From: an uncultured Bacteroidales bacterium
Lineage (GTDB): Bacteria > Bacteroidota > Bacteroidia > Bacteroidales > F082
Assembly (NCBI GenBank): GCA_900317055.1
Contig: ONFF01000007.1
Coordinates: forward strand, 48,882-112,881
DNA: 64,000 nt
Direction: 5' to 3'
Shown here: one piece after another, positions 54,002-63,962 of the stretch
How positions within the stretch are numbered: position 1 is the stretch's first letter
How the letters are laid out: the number at the start of each line of letters is the position of its first letter
Translations under genes and position numbers: made by a program
The notes under the pieces: generated by a model
Told to the model about the DNA's origin: nothing
Seen by the model: the letters and a program-made list of their open reading frames with translations, nothing else
Databases searched by the model: none

Positions 54002-54783
54002 TTTTTGATTTCAATAAAGCCATCATCCTCTTCCGCATAGCGAAACTTCTTCTCATACGGGTCATAGCGTAGCATAATCTGATAGGCGTAGCCCTTCTTT
54101 TTCAGCTCCGCCCCTACATAGCTGTTCATCATATAGTCATAGGTATAACCCGCATAGAGTTTGCCTAAATACACGGCATAGTTATAGACATCCTTGAGTT
54201 TAAGGGTGTCAATAGAGTAGCTGTAGTCGATGGTATTGGTCCAGATGGAAAAGTCCGTTTTGGAGTCGAAGCCGTCCATGAGGTTGTGTTCGCAAAACAG
54301 CACAGGCCTCCAGTTGCCGTCGTTGACCTCAAACCAAGAGGCCACATTGACCGTGTTCAACGGATGCTTGTAGCTGAATTCATCCGTATCACTAAAAAGA
54401 TAGTCTTCGTATTCCGTGATGCGCCCCACGACCTCCATTTGCGAAAGGATGATCAGCCAATGCGTGGAGTCAATTTGCACATTGTCAGCGTCTTCAGGAA
54501 CATAGACATCGACGCCATAATCGCCCATGGTTTCCGCATAGGCATGGTACATGACATCCAGGAACATATCCTGGTCGAAGCCGTTCAAAACCTCGGTTTT
54601 CTTGCCCAATTGGTCATTATACTCCACTTTCACTTCGGCCTGTTCTGGGAAATACACCGCCGCCGCGATGTTGGGTCGATTCGCCATATATTGCTTGGCC
54701 AGTTTCTTTTCCGTTTGGCAACCGGACAACAATAAAACAAACAACAAACCTACTAAAGACAAGAAACTGGGGCTCACCAACAT
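53998..54783 (-). CDS. Lipoprotein of unknown function
   Basis: The ATG at 54783 gives 261 residues with a lipoprotein signal (FVLLLSGC, about Cys22). The open frame continues upstream to 54927, overlapping the topoisomerase gene, but that stretch is repeat-like and is probably untranslated. The mature protein starts EKKLAKQYM and has no known domain that I can recognise. It has regular strands (YFPEQAEVKVEYND, HWLIILSQMEVVGRITEYEDYLFS) and a C-terminal YDPYEKKFRYAEEDDGF. It is convergent with cdaA, overlapping by the stop codons. Confidence 0.7.
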   Translation of the reverse strand: MLVSPSFLSLVGLLFVLLLSGCQTEKKLAKQYMANRPNIAAAVYFPEQAEVKVEYNDQLGKKTEVLNGFDQDMFLDVMYHAYAETMGDYGVDVYVPEDADNVQIDSTHWLIILSQMEVVGRITEYEDYLFSDTDEFSYKHPLNTVNVASWFEVNDGNWRPVLFCEHNLMDGFDSKTDFSIWTNTIDYSYSIDTLKLKDVYNYAVYLGKLYAGYTYDYMMNSYVGAELKKKGYAYQIMLRYDPYEKKFRYAEEDDGFIEIKN

Positions 54784-54800
54784 GGACCCTTTTACTGTCA

Positions 54801-54820
54801 TGGCGGAGGAACATCCGCCA
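54801..54820. repeat. Palindrome TGGCGGA...TCCGCCA upstream of the lipoprotein
   Basis: Perfect 7-bp arms flank GGAACA. It lies 18 bases upstream of the chosen ATG, in a spacer that also has an AGATTTCGAATGACGG-like dispersed sequence. Confidence 0.65.
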
Positions 54821-54901
54821 TCTCCCAAACGCGAAGACAACACCCTATTGTCTAGGAGATTTCGAATGACGGTTCGCTGTTGGGTTTCGTTTCTCACTTG
54901 T

Positions 54902-57682
54902 TTAAACATTTTTGTTTCCTCCATCATTTAACTCATCAAACAAATCCATTTGCACACCATCGCCCTTGGGCTCCACAATCTCCAACGGCACATCGGCGGG
55001 GTTCACATTAACCTTCTCCGTAACCTCTTCCTCGGAAGGCTCGTCGATTTCATTTGCACCATCAGGAGTTTCCTCTGAAGGCTCGGGCTGATAGGGCTCC
55101 AAAAACTCCCATGTATCAATCTCTCTCGTAGAGAGACGCTTACCCTTGGCCTTGTAACTCTTGATGCCGATGAACTCTTCCACATTGACCTCATCGTCAG
55201 GGAAGCTGTTGCCAGCGTCGCTAACCTTATAGCTTAGCAACAAACGCGGCAGGGTGTCGGTGCTCATGCCGAGATATTTCGCCTCGGGATGTTCACCAAT
55301 GAAAGAAGCACGGCTGTTCAGCTTGGTCTCGGCCTCGATGGTGAATCGTTTCAAGTAGTGCTTCTGCGTCTCGCCTTCGATGTAGATGACGGAGAAAATC
55401 TCGTCCGGGTCGAACTTACGGATTTCCACCATGTCATCATCGAAGTGGGTGTTGAGGTCGAAGCCCGAAATCTTGAACTCGCCGTTGCTGAAGATTTGCA
55501 GGATCTTATCCTCGCCTTCGAAAGCACCCAGATATTGTCCGCGTTTATCGACATTCAAGCGACGCACGGTGTCGTCGAACCAGATGTCACGTGCGTTGAG
55601 CGTGGAGACGCCTTCCCCACCCTTCTTGATTTCCTTGACCTCGTACTTCGTGAGCAAGTTGCCACGCGTGTCACGGCCTTTAACAGCTAAGTCTGCAAAC
55701 TTATAGTCAACAGTCTTTTGTTTCTTGTTGAACAGCACCAGCGTCACTTTGATGACCTCTGCCTCGCCGTTGGGATTCGACGAGAAATAACGAACCTTCG
55801 AGCCAGGCTTACCTTGCGTGAGGTCGTATTCCTTGTCGCGGGTGACGCCCTTCACGGCGAAGCGCTTCACATAGTGCGGTGCCCCGTTCTTGCCATCGCG
55901 ATAAACGACATTGTAGGTCGTTCGGTCGTCATTCTTATGGAATACATCGACATGAATGACCTTCTGTCCGACAAATAGCTTGGGCTGCAACTTGACCACA
56001 GCGTACTTGCCGTCCTCGTGGAAGACGATGATGTCGTCCATATCGGAGCAGTCGCACACATATTCGTAGACTTCCTTGTTCTTCTCGCGTTTCAGGCCTT
56101 CGCCTGTGCAGACAAAACCTTCTTCTCTATTGACATACAGTTTCTCGTTGTTGGCTGCTACAGCCACAGCCGAGATATTGTCGAAGTTGCGGATTTCGGT
56201 CTTGCGCTCGCAGCCTTCACCGTATTTCTCCTTGATATGCAGAAAATAGTCGATGGTGTAGTCCACAATATGGTCGAGGTTGTACTTGGCCTCTTCCATC
56301 TTCTTTTCAATGTCGGCCAACTGCTCATCGGCCTTCTTGATATCGAACTTGGATATCTTGCGAACAGGTTTCTCGCAGAGTTTCTCCACATCTTCGCGCG
56401 TAATCTCGCGTTTCAGCAGTTTGCGGTATTTATCGAAGCGACGCTCGATGCCCGTGAGTTGGTCATCCCAAGTCTCATAGTCCTTGTTCTCCAACTCCTT
56501 ATAGATACCTTTTTCGAAGAAAATCTTCTCCAAAGAAATCCAATGCCAACTGTTTTCAAGTTCCTCGATGAGGATCCGCAGCTCCCAGCTGAGGAGTTCC
56601 ATAGTGCGGTCAGTACTGAGTTTCAGAATCTCGCTCACGCCCATGAATGCCGGATGCTGGTTGACAATGACGCAGGCATTGGGCGAAATCGAAACTTCAC
56701 AATCAGTGAATGCATAAAGTGCATCGATGGTTTGGTCGGGCGACACACCAGGATTCAGATAAATGACAATTTCACACTGCTCGGCGGTGTTGTCATCGAT
56801 CTTTTTGATCTTAATCTTGCCCTTGTCATTGCATTTCACGATGCTCTCGATGAGACTGCCCGTGGTGGTGCCGTATGGAATCTCGCTGATGACCAGCGTT
56901 TTCTTGTCCTGCTGACTGATACGCGCACGGATGCGCACCTTGCCGCCTCGCAGACCGTCGTTGTAGTTGGTCACATCCATCAGGCCGCCTGTTGGGAAGT
57001 CCGGATAGAGTGTAAAAGGCTCGTCGCGCAAATAGGCTATGGAGGCGTCGATAAGTTCGTTGAAGTTATGCGGCAGAAACTTGGAGGCCAAACCCACGGC
57101 GATGCCTTCGGTACCTTGTGCCAACAGCAGTGGGAACTTCACCGGCAGCGAGACAGGCTCGGCATTACGGTTATCATAGGAACGGGTCCAGTCAGTGGTC
57201 TTATGGTTGAAGACGACTTCTTTGGCGAACTTGGAGAGACGGGCCTCGATGTAACGCGGTGCAGCGGCATCGTCGCCAGTGAGGATGTTACCGAAGTTAC
57301 CTTGCGTGTCGATGAGCAGGTCTTTCTGGGCAAGCTGCACGAGAGCATCACCGATGGAGGCATCGCCATGCGGGTGGTATTTCATCGTGTTACCCACAAT
57401 ATTAGCCACCTTATTGAAACGGCCGTCATCGAGTTCATCCATGGAGTGCAAGATGCGACGTTGCACAGGCTTCAGACCGTCCTCGATGGCGGGCACGGCA
57501 CGCTCCAAGATGACATACGAGGCATAGTCAAGAAACCAATTCTCGAACATGCCCTTCAGTGGTATGACATGGTATTCATCCTCTTGAGCCTGAGCGTCTT
57601 CAACACCTTCCAAAGTATCCTCCGTCGGCACATCGTTCAATGCGTCATCGTTTTCCAAATTTGTCTTATCTTCTTTATCCAT
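54902..57682 (-). CDS. parC: DNA topoisomerase IV subunit A (gyrase A-like)
   Basis: The 926-residue protein has an acidic N-terminal extension (about 1-36) absent in most relatives. The breakage-reunion domain follows with LKPVQRRILHSMDEL, the quinolone-region HGDASIGDAL and catalytic Tyr144 in AAPRYIEARLS. A coiled-coil region with KLLKREITREDVEKLCEKPVRKI follows. The C-terminal DNA-wrapping part is divergent and the last 70 residues are acidic (EPSEETPDGANEIDEPSEEEVTE). It decatenates chromosomes with ParE, which is not in the window. ParC rather than GyrA is inferred from the divergent C-terminal domain lacking clear GyrA boxes. Confidence 0.9.
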   Translation of the reverse strand: MDKEDKTNLENDDALNDVPTEDTLEGVEDAQAQEDEYHVIPLKGMFENWFLDYASYVILERAVPAIEDGLKPVQRRILHSMDELDDGRFNKVANIVGNTMKYHPHGDASIGDALVQLAQKDLLIDTQGNFGNILTGDDAAAPRYIEARLSKFAKEVVFNHKTTDWTRSYDNRNAEPVSLPVKFPLLLAQGTEGIAVGLASKFLPHNFNELIDASIAYLRDEPFTLYPDFPTGGLMDVTNYNDGLRGGKVRIRARISQQDKKTLVISEIPYGTTTGSLIESIVKCNDKGKIKIKKIDDNTAEQCEIVIYLNPGVSPDQTIDALYAFTDCEVSISPNACVIVNQHPAFMGVSEILKLSTDRTMELLSWELRILIEELENSWHWISLEKIFFEKGIYKELENKDYETWDDQLTGIERRFDKYRKLLKREITREDVEKLCEKPVRKISKFDIKKADEQLADIEKKMEEAKYNLDHIVDYTIDYFLHIKEKYGEGCERKTEIRNFDNISAVAVAANNEKLYVNREEGFVCTGEGLKREKNKEVYEYVCDCSDMDDIIVFHEDGKYAVVKLQPKLFVGQKVIHVDVFHKNDDRTTYNVVYRDGKNGAPHYVKRFAVKGVTRDKEYDLTQGKPGSKVRYFSSNPNGEAEVIKVTLVLFNKKQKTVDYKFADLAVKGRDTRGNLLTKYEVKEIKKGGEGVSTLNARDIWFDDTVRRLNVDKRGQYLGAFEGEDKILQIFSNGEFKISGFDLNTHFDDDMVEIRKFDPDEIFSVIYIEGETQKHYLKRFTIEAETKLNSRASFIGEHPEAKYLGMSTDTLPRLLLSYKVSDAGNSFPDDEVNVEEFIGIKSYKAKGKRLSTREIDTWEFLEPYQPEPSEETPDGANEIDEPSEEEVTEKVNVNPADVPLEIVEPKGDGVQMDLFDELNDGGNKNV

Positions 57683-57766
57683 AAGTGTCTTTCAACTGCT
57701 TGCAAAATTAGGAAAATCTTTGGATTCGACGAAATAAAAGTACTTATATCTTTTTTATAAAGGTCA

Positions 57767-59335
57767 TCATCTCCCCGACTTCACCACCTTTTTAACGCTG
57801 AAAGCACCATCGGTCGTCAAAACGCGAAGCAGATAAACTCCCGAAGGCAAATTAGCCAGAGAGATTTCTGTGGAATCCATATTCTCGGCGACTTGAGTCA
57901 ACACGCATTGCCCAACTGTATTGAACAGTTCCACCCGTTGCATGTCATGACCATCGACATACAACTTGTCACTTGTCGGATTGGGATGTACGACAATGCG
58001 GTCATCTGAAAGCGAGCCATCTGCTTGATGGTCTTCAATGCCATCGTCGAAGAAATGGACATGGAAGGTCAACTCATTTCCATTCTCTTGGATGTCGGTG
58101 ATCTCGAAGCTGTTTTCGGGCGTACCGTCAGTCAGATAGGGATGCGGATTGGTGTTGGGGCCAAACTTGGTGCGACCTGTAGCATGGCTGAAATGGGCAT
58201 TGTTAAGGTTGCCGTTCTGGATATCGCTGCTGCTGCCAGGGCGGAAAACCCAATACTGGTTGGCAATATTGACATTGTCGAAGAAAGCATTGGCGAACAT
58301 TCCATCATAATCGAGCGTGACAGTGTCGTTCCAACGAGCAATGAGAAGTCCAGTACCTGGAATGCTTTCTTCGAATAGGTCTTGTTTGTTGCGGTATTCC
58401 AGCACATACCACTGCGTGCTGTCGATGGCCGATTTGATGTAGTAGCAGTTTTGCGACTGGCTTGACCCGACGCTCTTCAGGGTATAGTCACCGTCATGGG
58501 TAATCTGTATCGGGTCGTCAGCCACATGCAGGATTTTGTTCTTATAAATGGCAGCCGTATGGTTGGGACCATAGTTGTAGCACATCATGTCCCATGAACC
58601 TGCAGGCGAGACATCCGTGTAATGGATGTAATGGTACAGGTCGGGCAAATCAAGCGAGTGACCAATCTCATGCCTGAACACATGAGCGTTGAAATAAGTC
58701 GGCGCTCCTTCAAACTCGAGATTGAATGTATTGGGCTTTATTCCATTGATCTCGACGGGATAGTCGATGGAGTCATGAGGGAAATACTCCATATGTGGCC
58801 ACAAAATGGAAGCCCATGCTCCCGTGCCACCTTTAACTACAAAACTCACATTGTCGATATAGCCATCGTTGTCACCATCAAGGACCACATAGTCGTCAAC
58901 CAGATGCAGGGAATCCACATAATGGAAAGCACGCGCCAGCAGTTCTGCTTCCCTCCTACAGATGCCCATAAACGGCAATTCACCCTGATAACCGATAGGA
59001 TTGGAAGGGCTATATGGTTCAAAATAGCCACGAGGCATGCTATCCTGATACGAAACGATTTGTCCGTTCTGGATGTTATTGGTGTACACCGTGTTATAAT
59101 TGATGTGACCGTAAGTCATCGTGTTGTAGAAATTGGCAACACTCAGATAGCCTGGAGTCTTTCCATTAAACATGGTGTCAATGGAATTGAATGAATGCGC
59201 AATCTCATCATCATCGGCAAAACGCATGAAGATGACCAGATTGGTAAGGTCTCTGTCCACGATTTGAGCCTTCATCATAACAGGCGAAATGCCAAGGATG
59301 AGGGCCAGTAGAGTTTTTGTAAAGATGTGCTTCAT
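57767..59335 (-). CDS. M6-family metalloprotease with T9SS sorting domain
   Basis: The 522-residue protein has a signal peptide (to MMKAQ, residue 24). The catalytic domain (about 28-310) has the zinc site HEIGHSLDLPDLY at residues 222-234, i.e. HExxH plus a downstream Asp. It also has the M6 features SVANFYNTMTYG and SPAGSWDMMCYN. From about 370 a beta-sandwich follows. The end VVHPNPTSDKLYVDG...VELFNTVGQCVLT...GVYLLRVLTTDGAFSVKKVVKSGR is a T9SS type A domain. It is a secreted or surface immune-inhibitor-A-like protease and, with the C10 enzyme, part of a proteolytic secretome. Confidence 0.92.
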   Translation of the reverse strand: MKHIFTKTLLALILGISPVMMKAQIVDRDLTNLVIFMRFADDDEIAHSFNSIDTMFNGKTPGYLSVANFYNTMTYGHINYNTVYTNNIQNGQIVSYQDSMPRGYFEPYSPSNPIGYQGELPFMGICRREAELLARAFHYVDSLHLVDDYVVLDGDNDGYIDNVSFVVKGGTGAWASILWPHMEYFPHDSIDYPVEINGIKPNTFNLEFEGAPTYFNAHVFRHEIGHSLDLPDLYHYIHYTDVSPAGSWDMMCYNYGPNHTAAIYKNKILHVADDPIQITHDGDYTLKSVGSSQSQNCYYIKSAIDSTQWYVLEYRNKQDLFEESIPGTGLLIARWNDTVTLDYDGMFANAFFDNVNIANQYWVFRPGSSSDIQNGNLNNAHFSHATGRTKFGPNTNPHPYLTDGTPENSFEITDIQENGNELTFHVHFFDDGIEDHQADGSLSDDRIVVHPNPTSDKLYVDGHDMQRVELFNTVGQCVLTQVAENMDSTEISLANLPSGVYLLRVLTTDGAFSVKKVVKSGR

Positions 59336-59354
59336 AGGTAAAAAGATTTGTCGG

Positions 59355-59362
59355 CAAAAATA
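59355..59362 (-). promoter_or_regulatory. -7 element of the M6 protease gene (TATTTTTG on minus strand)
   Basis: CAAAAATA on the + strand reads TATTTTTG toward the protease gene, 20 bases before its ATG. Confidence 0.6.
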
Positions 59363-59463
59363 CTAAACTTCAAATAACAAAGACCAAGAAAACACACTAT
59401 TTCTTTTCAACTTTTCCAACACATTATTTCTTTGTTTTTTTACGGAGCTAATGAAAAAAGCAC

Positions 59464-59471
59464 TACTTTTG
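59464..59471 (+). promoter_or_regulatory. -7 element upstream of the cobalamin riboswitch (TACTTTTG)
   Basis: TACTTTTG lies just before the riboswitch core, so the predicted transcript begins almost exactly at the aptamer. Confidence 0.6.
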
Positions 59472-59479
59472 CCGCCGAT

Positions 59480-59640
59480 TTGTGGTGTCCCCTGCGGACT
59501 CAATAGGGAATCGGGTGTGAATCCCGTACAGTTCCCGCTGCTGTGTTGGTTACAACGCTTGCCATGAACGTCACTGAAAGCCTTGTCTTTCGGGAAGGCG
59601 GCAAGAAAAGACCTTAGTCAGAAGACCTGCCTCAAGTCGC
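59480..59640 (+). ncRNA. Cobalamin (B12) riboswitch
   Basis: The conserved core AATAGGGAATCGGGTGTGAA continues as TCCCGTACAGTTCCCGCTGC and TGTG. Then follow GTCACTG, GGGAAGGCGGCAAG and the B12 box AGTCAGAAGACCTGCC (about 59614-59631). These are the adenosyl/methyl-cobalamin aptamer landmarks in the correct order. The start codon of the next gene is about 150 bases further on. That tail includes a possible ATACCCT/AGGGTGT hairpin near 59690-59710 that could belong to the expression platform. Confidence 0.93.
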
Positions 59641-59789
59641 GAAACAAGGCTTCCGGGAATTGGAGCTGGGATTCTATATTTAATAAGGTATACCCTACCG
59701 AGGGTGTTATCTTCATTTTAGGTATTCCAACATTTTTCCAGAAGTTTTTGGGTAATGAATTGAATGTCAAACCTATAAACTTTTGTATT

Positions 59790-62700
59790 ATGTATTCAAA
59801 ATTCTTTACGCGATTGTTCCTTTTGATAGGAATAATTGGAATGTTTTCGGTTTCATCGAAAGCCGATGAAATTCAGGTTGGGTCGGGAAATAGCACGGAC
59901 TCCAACTTGCCAACCCATTCTAACTACGACTACTCTCTGACACAGCAGATTTACACTGCTGAAGAGATTGAGACTGCTGGAGGTGGCGACGGCACCATCA
60001 ACAGCATCTCCTTTTACAATGCTGGTTCGGAGAAAACACGCACTCTTGATGTTTACTTGGCCAACACCGACAAGGCTTCTTTCGCCAATTCGTCGGATTG
60101 GATTGCCATCACTTCAAGCAACCTCGTTTATAGTGGGAGCGTGACATTCACGGCTGGTACTTGGACAACAATTACATTTACTACGCCTTTTGCCTATGAC
60201 GGTTCAAATCTTGCTGTCATTGTGGACGACAATACTAGCAGTTACAGTTATGGGGTGAGTTGCCGTACTTATACTGCATCTTCCACTCAAAGCATTTACA
60301 GCCGTCGCGACAATAATAACATTGATCCTTCCAATCCTATCAACGGTACTCCAACCACCAACAAAAACCAAATCAAGTTAGACATCGAGTTTGCCTCTGA
60401 AACCTGCGCCAAGCCTAAAAACTTCAATGCCACCGACATCACTGCACACTCAGCCACGCTAACTTGGACTGCTGGTGCTGAAGGTCAAAGCAACTGGGAA
60501 GTCTTTGTGACCACAGATGCTACGATTGTTCCTGATGAAAACACTACACCTACCTATCATGTTACGGAATGTAGCAAATCCTTGAGCAATCTGACTGCAC
60601 AAACCACCTATTATGCATATGTCCGTACCGCATGCGGCGGCGATGATGGAAACAGCAAATGGGCCAGTACTTCTTTCACTACCACACGCGAAGCTTTAAC
60701 CATAGATGCAGAAAATCCATACTCACAAGACTTTGAGACCAACAACGACTGGAGTTTTGCTAATGGAACCTTCACCAATCAATGGTGCTGGGGCAGTGCG
60801 ACCAACAATGGTGGCGAAAAGGCCATGTACATCTCGAAAGACGGTGGAACGACATACGAATATGCCCATAGCGCACTTGTCGTTTATGCCTCAAAGTTAT
60901 TCAGTTTTGCACAAGGCACCTACACCTTCTCTTTCGATTGGAATGCAAACGGCGAGAGCTCCTATGATTATCTCCGTGTGGCTTTGGTTCCTGGAGACAA
61001 AACCTTTACTGCCGGTGGCTCATTACCATCGGGAGTCACCGCAAGTGCATTACCCAGCACATGGATTTCGCTCGATGGTGAAAGCAAACTTAACCAAAGC
61101 ACTGATTGGCAAAACAAAGTAGCCGAAACTACTCTTTCGGGCACATACACTATGGTCTTCCTTTGGCGTAACGACGGCAGCGGAGGCAACCAACCCCCAG
61201 CGGCCATCGACAACATCAGCATCAGCTATATGACTTGCCCGAGGCCTACCAACTTGACCGCCAGTAATGTAACAGGTCGTACAGCCGTCCTGACTTGGAA
61301 GGAAAACGGCACCGCTGACAATTGGACACTTCAATATGCCACCGATGCCAGTTTCAGCGCAAACCTTCTGGAAATCAGCGATGGGTTCATCGTAAGCGGG
61401 AACAATGTAGGCTATGGCTTAACTGGTCTTAATGGAGAAACGAAATATTACGTCCGTGTGAAATCCAATTGTGATAGTTCATGGAGCGATGTGATCAATT
61501 TCACCACCACGGCCACTTGCGAAAAACCCACTTTGAGTTATGTGACCAATTCCAATACGGCATATACAGGTTCGGTGAGTTGGACAGGAACTGCCGACAA
61601 TTACGAACTGATATACTCCACAGCTTATTCTTTTGAACCTGGCGATGAAGGCGTGACACAGATCAATCTCGGGAATGTAAACACCTACACTTTGCAGGAT
61701 TTGACTCCCGAAACAACCTACCGTGTCAAAGTGCGAGCCAACTGCGGCGCGGAAGACGGCTACAGCCAATGGAGCGACCAAGTGAGTTTCACCACAACAG
61801 CCACCTGCGTAGCGCCCTCTGGTTTAGCAGCCACGGCAACGGCTACCACCATCACCTTAATCTGGACGGCTGGAACAACAGGCCAAGATGCGTGGGATAT
61901 TCGCTACAAGACTGGATCCGATGATTACACATACATCCATCTTGATGGTCAAACCACAACCAACTACACCATCACTAACCTCACTCCTGTTACCACTTAT
62001 AGCGTGAACGTGCGTGCATATTGTAGTGATGAAGACCAAAGCAAATGGGGTTACAGTACCAACCAAAACTCTGACTTATCCGTCAGCACAGAATGCGCTG
62101 CCATAGCACTGCCTTACTCATACGGATTCGAGGAGAATCTAAATACAGCCGCGCCGTATAGCTCTTCCTACCCCATGCCCAAGTGCTGGAATGCTATTAG
62201 GTATCAATATGGAAGCTATTCACCTTATACCTATTACCCATACGTATGCAGCACGACTAACAATAGCAACTATGGTCCTCGCACGGGTGGAAAATTTCTG
62301 CTTTTATACAAGGCACCGAGCCTTACCAACGAGATTGCCGTTTTGCCTGAACTCGATGCCAACATCAAGAATGTGCAATTAAGATTCTGGGGAAGAAACG
62401 GCAACGGCAGCAGCGCCTACCCTGAAGTGCTTGTCGGTGTCATGACCGATCCCAACGACGCCAGTACTTTTACCCAAGTAAAGAGCGTTTCAGTCAGCAC
62501 GGCTGATTATCAGGAATACACTGTTGATTTTAGCACCTACACGGGAGAAGGCATCTATATTGCTTTCAAATTGAACCCTCCCTATAGCTCCTACTCCTAT
62601 ACCTATTTCAGCATTGACGATATCACCGTAGAGGAAATCCCCTCCTGCCTTGTCCCCACGGATCTTGAAGCAACCATTAACGGTGCCAACGAGGCCACGC

Positions 62701-63962
62701 TGAGCTGGACGGCTGGAGGCGCTGAAACTGCTTGGAATGTGCAGTATAAGATGGTCTCCGAAAGCGATTGGAGCGAACCGATTGCCGTGAATGAGACTTC
62801 CTATACACTGACCGGATTGCAACGCGCCACCGCCTACGAGGCAAGAGTACAGGCCAATTGCGATGCCAACGACCAAAGTGACTGGACGAATCCCATCAGC
62901 TTCACCACCGAATATGGCATTTGGGCTATTGACGACACTCACGCTTTGATTGAGAACTTCAATGGCGAGACCTTCCCGCCTGATTGTTGGCAAAAGGTCA
63001 ACTTTGGAGAGATGGGCATCTCAAATGGCTGGCTCCAAAGCTTCAACAATCCCTTGGACAACCAAGGTGCCGTGTCCAGCGATTTCAAATACGAAACCTG
63101 GCTCTTCCTACCAGCAATGCACCTCGATGGTGAGGCTTTCCTCTCTTTCGACCATCTGTTTGGCAGCGGCAATGATTATATCCCAAGTTCGGTTATGATT
63201 ACCACCAATACCGACATTGATTTGGAAGACATCAAGATGGAAGGCTTCGTTGCACAACACTTTACAAGCATTTGGACCGCCAATGCTAGCAACCTTCCTT
63301 CAACAAAACAGAACGAGCTCGTCTCATTGAGCGAATATGATGATGAAGATGTCTACATTGCGTTCAGATACGAAGGCACAAACAATTATCAAGGAAAAAT
63401 ATGGTATATTGACAATGTTAAAGTCTACAAACCAGTCAATCAAATCGTTGTATTTAATCAAGGTTGGAACTGGTGGTCGACCAACCTCGACATCACCTTG
63501 GAGCAACTCGAGAGCGCCATCGCTACCGCCGTGGGAACCTCGGGCACTGCCACGATCAAGTCGAAGAACGGCTCCATCACCTACGCTAACGGACAGTGGA
63601 GAGAATCCGGTTCCACTACGATGACCCTCGACATCCGACAGATGTATAAGATCCAAACCAGCACAGCATGCCAAATCACGCTGACTGGTGTGCCAGTCGA
63701 TCCCGCCGACTACGAAATCACCGTCAACCATGGCTACAACTGGATTGGATTCCCTTGCGGCGAGAGCATGTCGGTGACGGAAGCCTTCTCAGGATTGCAT
63801 CCCGTCAACGGTGACGTGATCAAGTCGAAGAATGGCAGCTCCATCTACCAGGGTACCAGCTGGAGAGGGGATGTGGAAACCCTCGTTCCCGGACAGGGCT
63901 ATATATACAACTCAGTTGCAACAGAGAATAAAAACTTCACCTTTCCAACAAACGCAAAATAG
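59790..63962 (+). CDS. Giant fibronectin-III/jelly-roll surface protein under a B12 riboswitch
   Basis: The ATG at 59790 opens a signal peptide (MYSKFFTRLFLLIGIIGMFS...KADE) and gives 1390 residues; the longer frame upstream runs through the riboswitch and is not coding. Residues of about 26-205 are an N-terminal module (IQVGSGNSTDSNLPTH..., LTQQIYTAEEIE...GTINSISFYNAG) seen in other Bacteroidales surface proteins. Fibronectin-III domains begin at about 207, 483, 576, 672 and 952. Choice-of-anchor-J-like jelly rolls lie at about 310-480, 770-950 and 1050-1215. The last 165 residues are two related units, each with (G)WNW(W/I)(S/G), IKSKNGS and GQW/TSW. There is no T9SS domain at the C-terminus, so the anchoring is unclear. 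Regulation by B12 is unusual for such a protein. Confidence 0.85.
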   Translation: MYSKFFTRLFLLIGIIGMFSVSSKADEIQVGSGNSTDSNLPTHSNYDYSLTQQIYTAEEIETAGGGDGTINSISFYNAGSEKTRTLDVYLANTDKASFANSSDWIAITSSNLVYSGSVTFTAGTWTTITFTTPFAYDGSNLAVIVDDNTSSYSYGVSCRTYTASSTQSIYSRRDNNNIDPSNPINGTPTTNKNQIKLDIEFASETCAKPKNFNATDITAHSATLTWTAGAEGQSNWEVFVTTDATIVPDENTTPTYHVTECSKSLSNLTAQTTYYAYVRTACGGDDGNSKWASTSFTTTREALTIDAENPYSQDFETNNDWSFANGTFTNQWCWGSATNNGGEKAMYISKDGGTTYEYAHSALVVYASKLFSFAQGTYTFSFDWNANGESSYDYLRVALVPGDKTFTAGGSLPSGVTASALPSTWISLDGESKLNQSTDWQNKVAETTLSGTYTMVFLWRNDGSGGNQPPAAIDNISISYMTCPRPTNLTASNVTGRTAVLTWKENGTADNWTLQYATDASFSANLLEISDGFIVSGNNVGYGLTGLNGETKYYVRVKSNCDSSWSDVINFTTTATCEKPTLSYVTNSNTAYTGSVSWTGTADNYELIYSTAYSFEPGDEGVTQINLGNVNTYTLQDLTPETTYRVKVRANCGAEDGYSQWSDQVSFTTTATCVAPSGLAATATATTITLIWTAGTTGQDAWDIRYKTGSDDYTYIHLDGQTTTNYTITNLTPVTTYSVNVRAYCSDEDQSKWGYSTNQNSDLSVSTECAAIALPYSYGFEENLNTAAPYSSSYPMPKCWNAIRYQYGSYSPYTYYPYVCSTTNNSNYGPRTGGKFLLLYKAPSLTNEIAVLPELDANIKNVQLRFWGRNGNGSSAYPEVLVGVMTDPNDASTFTQVKSVSVSTADYQEYTVDFSTYTGEGIYIAFKLNPPYSSYSYTYFSIDDITVEEIPSCLVPTDLEATINGANEATLSWTAGGAETAWNVQYKMVSESDWSEPIAVNETSYTLTGLQRATAYEARVQANCDANDQSDWTNPISFTTEYGIWAIDDTHALIENFNGETFPPDCWQKVNFGEMGISNGWLQSFNNPLDNQGAVSSDFKYETWLFLPAMHLDGEAFLSFDHLFGSGNDYIPSSVMITTNTDIDLEDIKMEGFVAQHFTSIWTANASNLPSTKQNELVSLSEYDDEDVYIAFRYEGTNNYQGKIWYIDNVKVYKPVNQIVVFNQGWNWWSTNLDITLEQLESAIATAVGTSGTATIKSKNGSITYANGQWRESGSTTMTLDIRQMYKIQTSTACQITLTGVPVDPADYEITVNHGYNWIGFPCGESMSVTEAFSGLHPVNGDVIKSKNGSSIYQGTSWRGDVETLVPGQGYIYNSVATENKNFTFPTNAK

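Noticed and set aside
56018-57760. Long + strand open frame (about 580 codons) opposite the topoisomerase gene
   Set aside because: It mirrors parC codon structure, has no promoter or conserved domain, and parC is unmistakable on the other strand.
59583-59789. N-terminal extension of the fibronectin-III protein
   Set aside because: It is inside the riboswitch and leader, and the signal peptide begins at 59790.
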